64,000 nucleotides of DNA from assembly GCF_039536325.1 (NCBI RefSeq), contig NZ_BAAAYO010000021.1, forward strand, positions 496,001 to 560,000, written 5' to 3'. Numbering within the stretch: the first letter of the stretch is position 1; the number at the start of each line of letters is the position of its first letter. The notes below the pieces were generated by a model that made no database searches, had not been told where the DNA came from, and saw only the letters and a list, made by a program, of their open reading frames with translations. This document shows, piece after piece, positions 61,267 through 64,000 of this stretch. Origin of the DNA: Paenibacillus_AB hodogayensis (GTDB taxonomy: Bacteria > Bacillota > Bacilli > Paenibacillales > NBRC-103111). The position numbers and the translations under genes were made by a program.

Positions 61267-62283
61267 ATGTCGTATCAATTTTCAATCATCGGCTGTCGTC
61301 ACGGGCATATTTCCAACTTTATCCAATGGATGCTCGACAATGGTCATACTTGCACAGGGATATACGATCCGGAAGATTGGAAGCTGGCGCGCCTGTATGC
61401 AGAGAAGTATGGAATACCTCTAGTGGACGAAAGGGAGAAGCTGCTATCGCCTGATGTACAGATTGTCGGCTCCTCCGCGGTCAACAATGAGAAAATAGAA
61501 TTAATTGAAGCTTGTGAACGGAGAGGCATCCATATTATGCTCGACAAGCCGGCCGTCACGGACCGGTCTGGACTGAAACGCCTGGAAGCGGTCGTAGCAC
61601 GGGGGAACATTCAAATTGGTCTTATGCTCCCGAAGCGTTTCTCTGGCTGGATGAACGCGCTAAAGAGTCAAATTGACGCCGGTGCAATCGGAAAGCTGGC
61701 CCACATTCATATTTCCAGCCCCCACAAGCTGATGCCGTCCACCCGGGATGCGTGGCATTTTTCCAAAGAGCGGAATGGCGGCGTACTGATCGATCTGCTC
61801 ATTCACGATATGGATTTGCTGCGCTGGCTGACCGGACGTGAGATCATTTTGATACAAAGCGTTCTTGCTAAAAACATGTTACCGGAATATCCGGATTTTT
61901 ACGACGTGGCATCGGTTCAGGTTGTGATGGATAACGGGACGACCGCACAGCTGTACGCAGATTGGCACACGCCGGGTAACAATACGGACGGACGATTCAG
62001 CCGGATCGTTGTCGCGGGTACGGAAGGGTATGCGGAGTGGGATGTCGGTTATGATGCATCAGACGGAAAGAAGAAGAGGCAGCTGCGTATCACCCGAGGG
62101 GAAGCACAGGATCAGAATGGTTATGTTGACGCGCAGGCTGAGGTAGTGGTATCAGCCTCAAGTGATTTTATCGATCGCATTAATGGCAAACCGGGTTTAT
62201 TTACGCACCGCGATATACTAGAAGCTAGCCGAGCCGCCATCGAAGCGGACGAACGAGCCGTACGAAGAACTTGTTATGAATAA
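61267..62283 (+). CDS. Gfo/Idh/MocA family oxidoreductase
   Basis: A 338-residue NAD(P)-dependent sugar oxidoreductase. The Rossmann start is variant (FSIIGCRHGHISNF instead of GxGxxG). DKPAVTDRS replaces the usual EKP motif and still supplies the Lys. GGVLIDLLIHDMDLLRWLTG carries the conserved Asp/His pair of the C-terminal domain. ATG 61267 follows AGAGGGGAAG. It is first in a two-gene unit and divergent from the GH31-AraC regulator, which suggests a role in the pathway of the sugar that this regulator senses. Confidence 0.85.
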   Translation: MSYQFSIIGCRHGHISNFIQWMLDNGHTCTGIYDPEDWKLARLYAEKYGIPLVDEREKLLSPDVQIVGSSAVNNEKIELIEACERRGIHIMLDKPAVTDRSGLKRLEAVVARGNIQIGLMLPKRFSGWMNALKSQIDAGAIGKLAHIHISSPHKLMPSTRDAWHFSKERNGGVLIDLLIHDMDLLRWLTGREIILIQSVLAKNMLPEYPDFYDVASVQVVMDNGTTAQLYADWHTPGNNTDGRFSRIVVAGTEGYAEWDVGYDASDGKKKRQLRITRGEAQDQNGYVDAQAEVVVSASSDFIDRINGKPGLFTHRDILEASRAAIEADERAVRRTCYE

Positions 62284-62330
62284 ATCATCAGGTGACGAGT
62301 TAACATCTAATCCGAGTAGGAGATAGTTAC

Positions 62331-63362
62331 ATGAACAAAAAACGAAATCAAGCAAGTGTAGGTGCGGCCGTTGTTGGGCTGGGTAGAGGACAAACGCACA
62401 TCCATGCACTTCTGCGTGCTGAAGGAGCAGAGCTGCTCGCGGTATGCGACAAAAACAAGGAAACGGCAGAACGTTCCGCAGCGCAGCACGGGGTGGATGC
62501 TTATACGGATCTCAGCGAACTGCTGCAACGTGATGATATCGATCTCGTACACGTGTGTACACCGAGCGGGCTGCATACCGATATGCTGCTGCAAATCGCC
62601 GAGTCCGGCAAACACGCGATTACCGAGAAACCGCTTGATATTACGCTGGATCGGATAGATCGTGCACTTGCCGCATTCGAGCAGCGCAAGCTGCAACTCG
62701 GCTGCATTTTCCAAATTCGGCTAATGCCAGCTGTCCGTCATATGAAGCAGGCTGTTGAAAGCGGACGACTGGGCAAGCTCGTATTGGCGAACGCTCATAT
62801 CGAATTATACAGAACCAAGGAATATTATGAGCAAAACGGAGGCTGGAGAGGAACATGGGCTTGGGATGGGGGCGGCTCGCTGATGAATCAGGCGATCCAT
62901 ACGATCGATCTGCTGCAGTGGATGATGGGTCCGGTCCAATCGGTCATCGGTCACACGCAGGTCAGCACGCACCAAATCGAGACGGAGGATACGGGAGTAG
63001 CTCTGCTAAAGTTCGCAAACGGCGCTTGCGGAACGATTGCCGGGACGACGTCAGCATATCCGGGATTTGGCACATCGCTCGATATTTTCGGTGAGAACGG
63101 CGGAATCGGGATGCGGAACAACCAAATTTCGACTTGGAAAATCCATGGCGACAACATGGTGGCCGAAGAGGCGGATGTTATCGGAAACGCCGAACTAAAC
63201 GTTACGAGCGATACGACTAACATTCAAATTCAGGATATGGTCGATGCCGTCCGCTACAACCGCCCGCCGCTTATTACTGGCAAAGAAGGCCGGGACGCTG
63301 TCGAGATCGTGCTCGCCATATACGAATCGGCACGTAAGAGTAAAGAAGTTTGGCTGTGTTGA
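62331..63362 (+). CDS. Gfo/Idh/MocA family oxidoreductase
   Basis: A 343-residue oxidoreductase with a normal Rossmann motif (AAVVGLGRGQTHI), the EKPLDIT catalytic-Lys motif and GGGSLMNQAIHTIDLLQWMMG. ATG 62331 has a GGAGATAG site, 47 bases after the previous stop. It ends with a clear terminator. Two paralogous dehydrogenases in tandem are typical of pathways that oxidise, eliminate and reduce a sugar such as 3-keto intermediates or inositols; the exact substrate is unknown. Confidence 0.88.
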   Translation: MNKKRNQASVGAAVVGLGRGQTHIHALLRAEGAELLAVCDKNKETAERSAAQHGVDAYTDLSELLQRDDIDLVHVCTPSGLHTDMLLQIAESGKHAITEKPLDITLDRIDRALAAFEQRKLQLGCIFQIRLMPAVRHMKQAVESGRLGKLVLANAHIELYRTKEYYEQNGGWRGTWAWDGGGSLMNQAIHTIDLLQWMMGPVQSVIGHTQVSTHQIETEDTGVALLKFANGACGTIAGTTSAYPGFGTSLDIFGENGGIGMRNNQISTWKIHGDNMVAEEADVIGNAELNVTSDTTNIQIQDMVDAVRYNRPPLITGKEGRDAVEIVLAIYESARKSKEVWLC

Positions 63363-63389
63363 CTAGCTAGGGCTTTCTCAACAGTCTAC

Positions 63390-63422
63390 GACCCTTGATT
63401 AGAGGGTCTTTTTTATTTTTTT
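63390..63422 (+). terminator. Rho-independent terminator
   Basis: GACCCT pairs with AGGGTC around a short loop, followed by TTTTTTATTTTTTT. It ends the two-oxidoreductase unit. Confidence 0.9.
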
Positions 63423-63493
63423 GCTTAGAAAAACGTCATCTGGTGAAGTAAAATAGTGAAAAGTGGAGATATCCCTACGTCTGTTAACCGGGC

Positions 63494-63507
63494 GGAGGTG
63501 CACCTCC
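63494..63507. promoter_or_regulatory. Perfect 14-bp palindrome upstream of an AraC-type gene
   Basis: GGAGGTGCACCTCC is a perfect dyad 78 bases before the start of the last gene. It could be an operator, or a hairpin that hides a GGAGG sequence in RNA. No promoter elements are clear around it. Confidence 0.35.
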
Positions 63508-63585
63508 AACGTCGGAACGAAATTCAATCTGGAACGGCTACCGGCGGAAACGCAGATTTTATACGCTGGAGGGAGGATACGATAT

Positions 63586-64000
63586 ATGCTGGTAAAATCA
63601 TTGGCTCATTATAAGCATCCCGACAATTTCCCTTTTTGGATTCAGCGAAACCGTCATGACCAAAGAAGCATGCCTCTTTTGCACACTCACGAATTCGTCG
63701 AACTGATTTATGTGGAGTGCGGTCAAGCGACGCATTTGTTCCAAGATACTTCATACGAGATCAATAAAGGCGATATTTTTATGATTAACCCGGGCGAGAA
63801 GCACGGTTACATCGTCAATGAAGGTCAGACCATCGAAGTGATCAACTGTTTGTTCCATCCGGATTTTATGGCGCCGTATGTGCTTCGTGAGTTACGGTTG
63901 GGCGATTCGTTCGATTTTTTTTACGTACAGCCTTTTTTAAATCGCGAAATCAGGTTTAACCACAAGCTGAATTTGGGTGCGGCTGACGCGGACAAAACGC
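63586..64000 (+). CDS. AraC-type regulator, cupin N-terminal part (runs off the window)
   Basis: 138 codons are visible, open to the window end. ATG 63586 follows GGAGGGAGG. The sequence is an AraC N-terminal cupin domain: MPLLHTHEFVELIYVECGQATHLF, INKGDIFMINPGEKHGY and VINCLFHPDFM. The DNA-binding part is expected beyond the window. Probably a sugar-responsive regulator of genes downstream. Confidence 0.85.
   Translation, partial: MLVKSLAHYKHPDNFPFWIQRNRHDQRSMPLLHTHEFVELIYVECGQATHLFQDTSYEINKGDIFMINPGEKHGYIVNEGQTIEVINCLFHPDFMAPYVLRELRLGDSFDFFYVQPFLNREIRFNHKLNLGAADADKT

Overview
The window looks like a chromosomal segment from a Paenibacillaceae bacterium (Paenibacillus or Cohnella type). This is inferred from the strong GGAGG-type ribosome binding sites, the paired YesM-type sensor and YesN-type AraC response regulator, lipoprotein sugar-binding proteins with MalFG-type permeases but no local ATPase, many Gfo/Idh/MocA oxidoreductases, and secreted proteins with copper-amine-oxidase N-terminal domains. 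No rRNA, tRNA or CRISPR array was seen.

Layout. 0-4.7 kb: remnants, an intact MDR dehydrogenase, a TetX-like flavin monooxygenase gene that has lost its start, and a secreted Met/Asp-repeat protein. 4.7-16.3 kb: a glycan-uptake cluster (two-component system, binding protein, secreted sialidase-like protein with discoidin-type domains, cytoplasmic beta-propeller glycosidase-like protein, two permeases, oxidoreductase). 16.6-23.3 kb: a second importer with two metallophosphoesterases, a GntR regulator and a tyrosine/lipid-type phosphatase, plausibly for a phosphorylated or phosphodiester substrate. 23.4-25.7 kb: ROK regulator with an MFS transporter. 26.0-33.2 kb: GntR regulator and a binding protein/GHL10-like/sialidase-like operon with a clear sigma-A promoter, a 37-bp operator and a cre-like site. 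33.3-38.4 kb: flavohemoglobin with a convergent Crp/Fnr regulator, a lone purF with a PurBox pair, and an MBL-fold hydrolase.

38.7-46.4 kb is a decay zone: five consecutive catabolic genes (oxidoreductase, beta-helix protein, two binding proteins, membrane AraC regulator) are each broken by small lesions, and the 5' end of one binding-protein gene is present as a decayed duplicate. 46.5-57.7 kb is a mosaic of intact accessory genes (sugar dehydrogenase, an IseA-like secreted protein, cREC protein, phosphoesterase, methyltransferase, chromate transporter pair with LysR), gene tails and dispersed repeats. It includes about 1 kb of high-GC actinobacterial-looking DNA lying between pieces of AT-rich native sequence.

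57.9-64.0 kb holds the most unusual gene: a 987-residue protein made of a GH31-type alpha-glycosidase architecture fused to a C-terminal AraC DNA-binding domain. The positions of the catalytic nucleophile and acid/base appear replaced (Asn and Lys), which suggests a glycosidase fold turned into a sugar sensor. It is divergent from two Gfo/Idh/MocA oxidoreductase genes, its likely targets. A further AraC-type gene runs off the window end.
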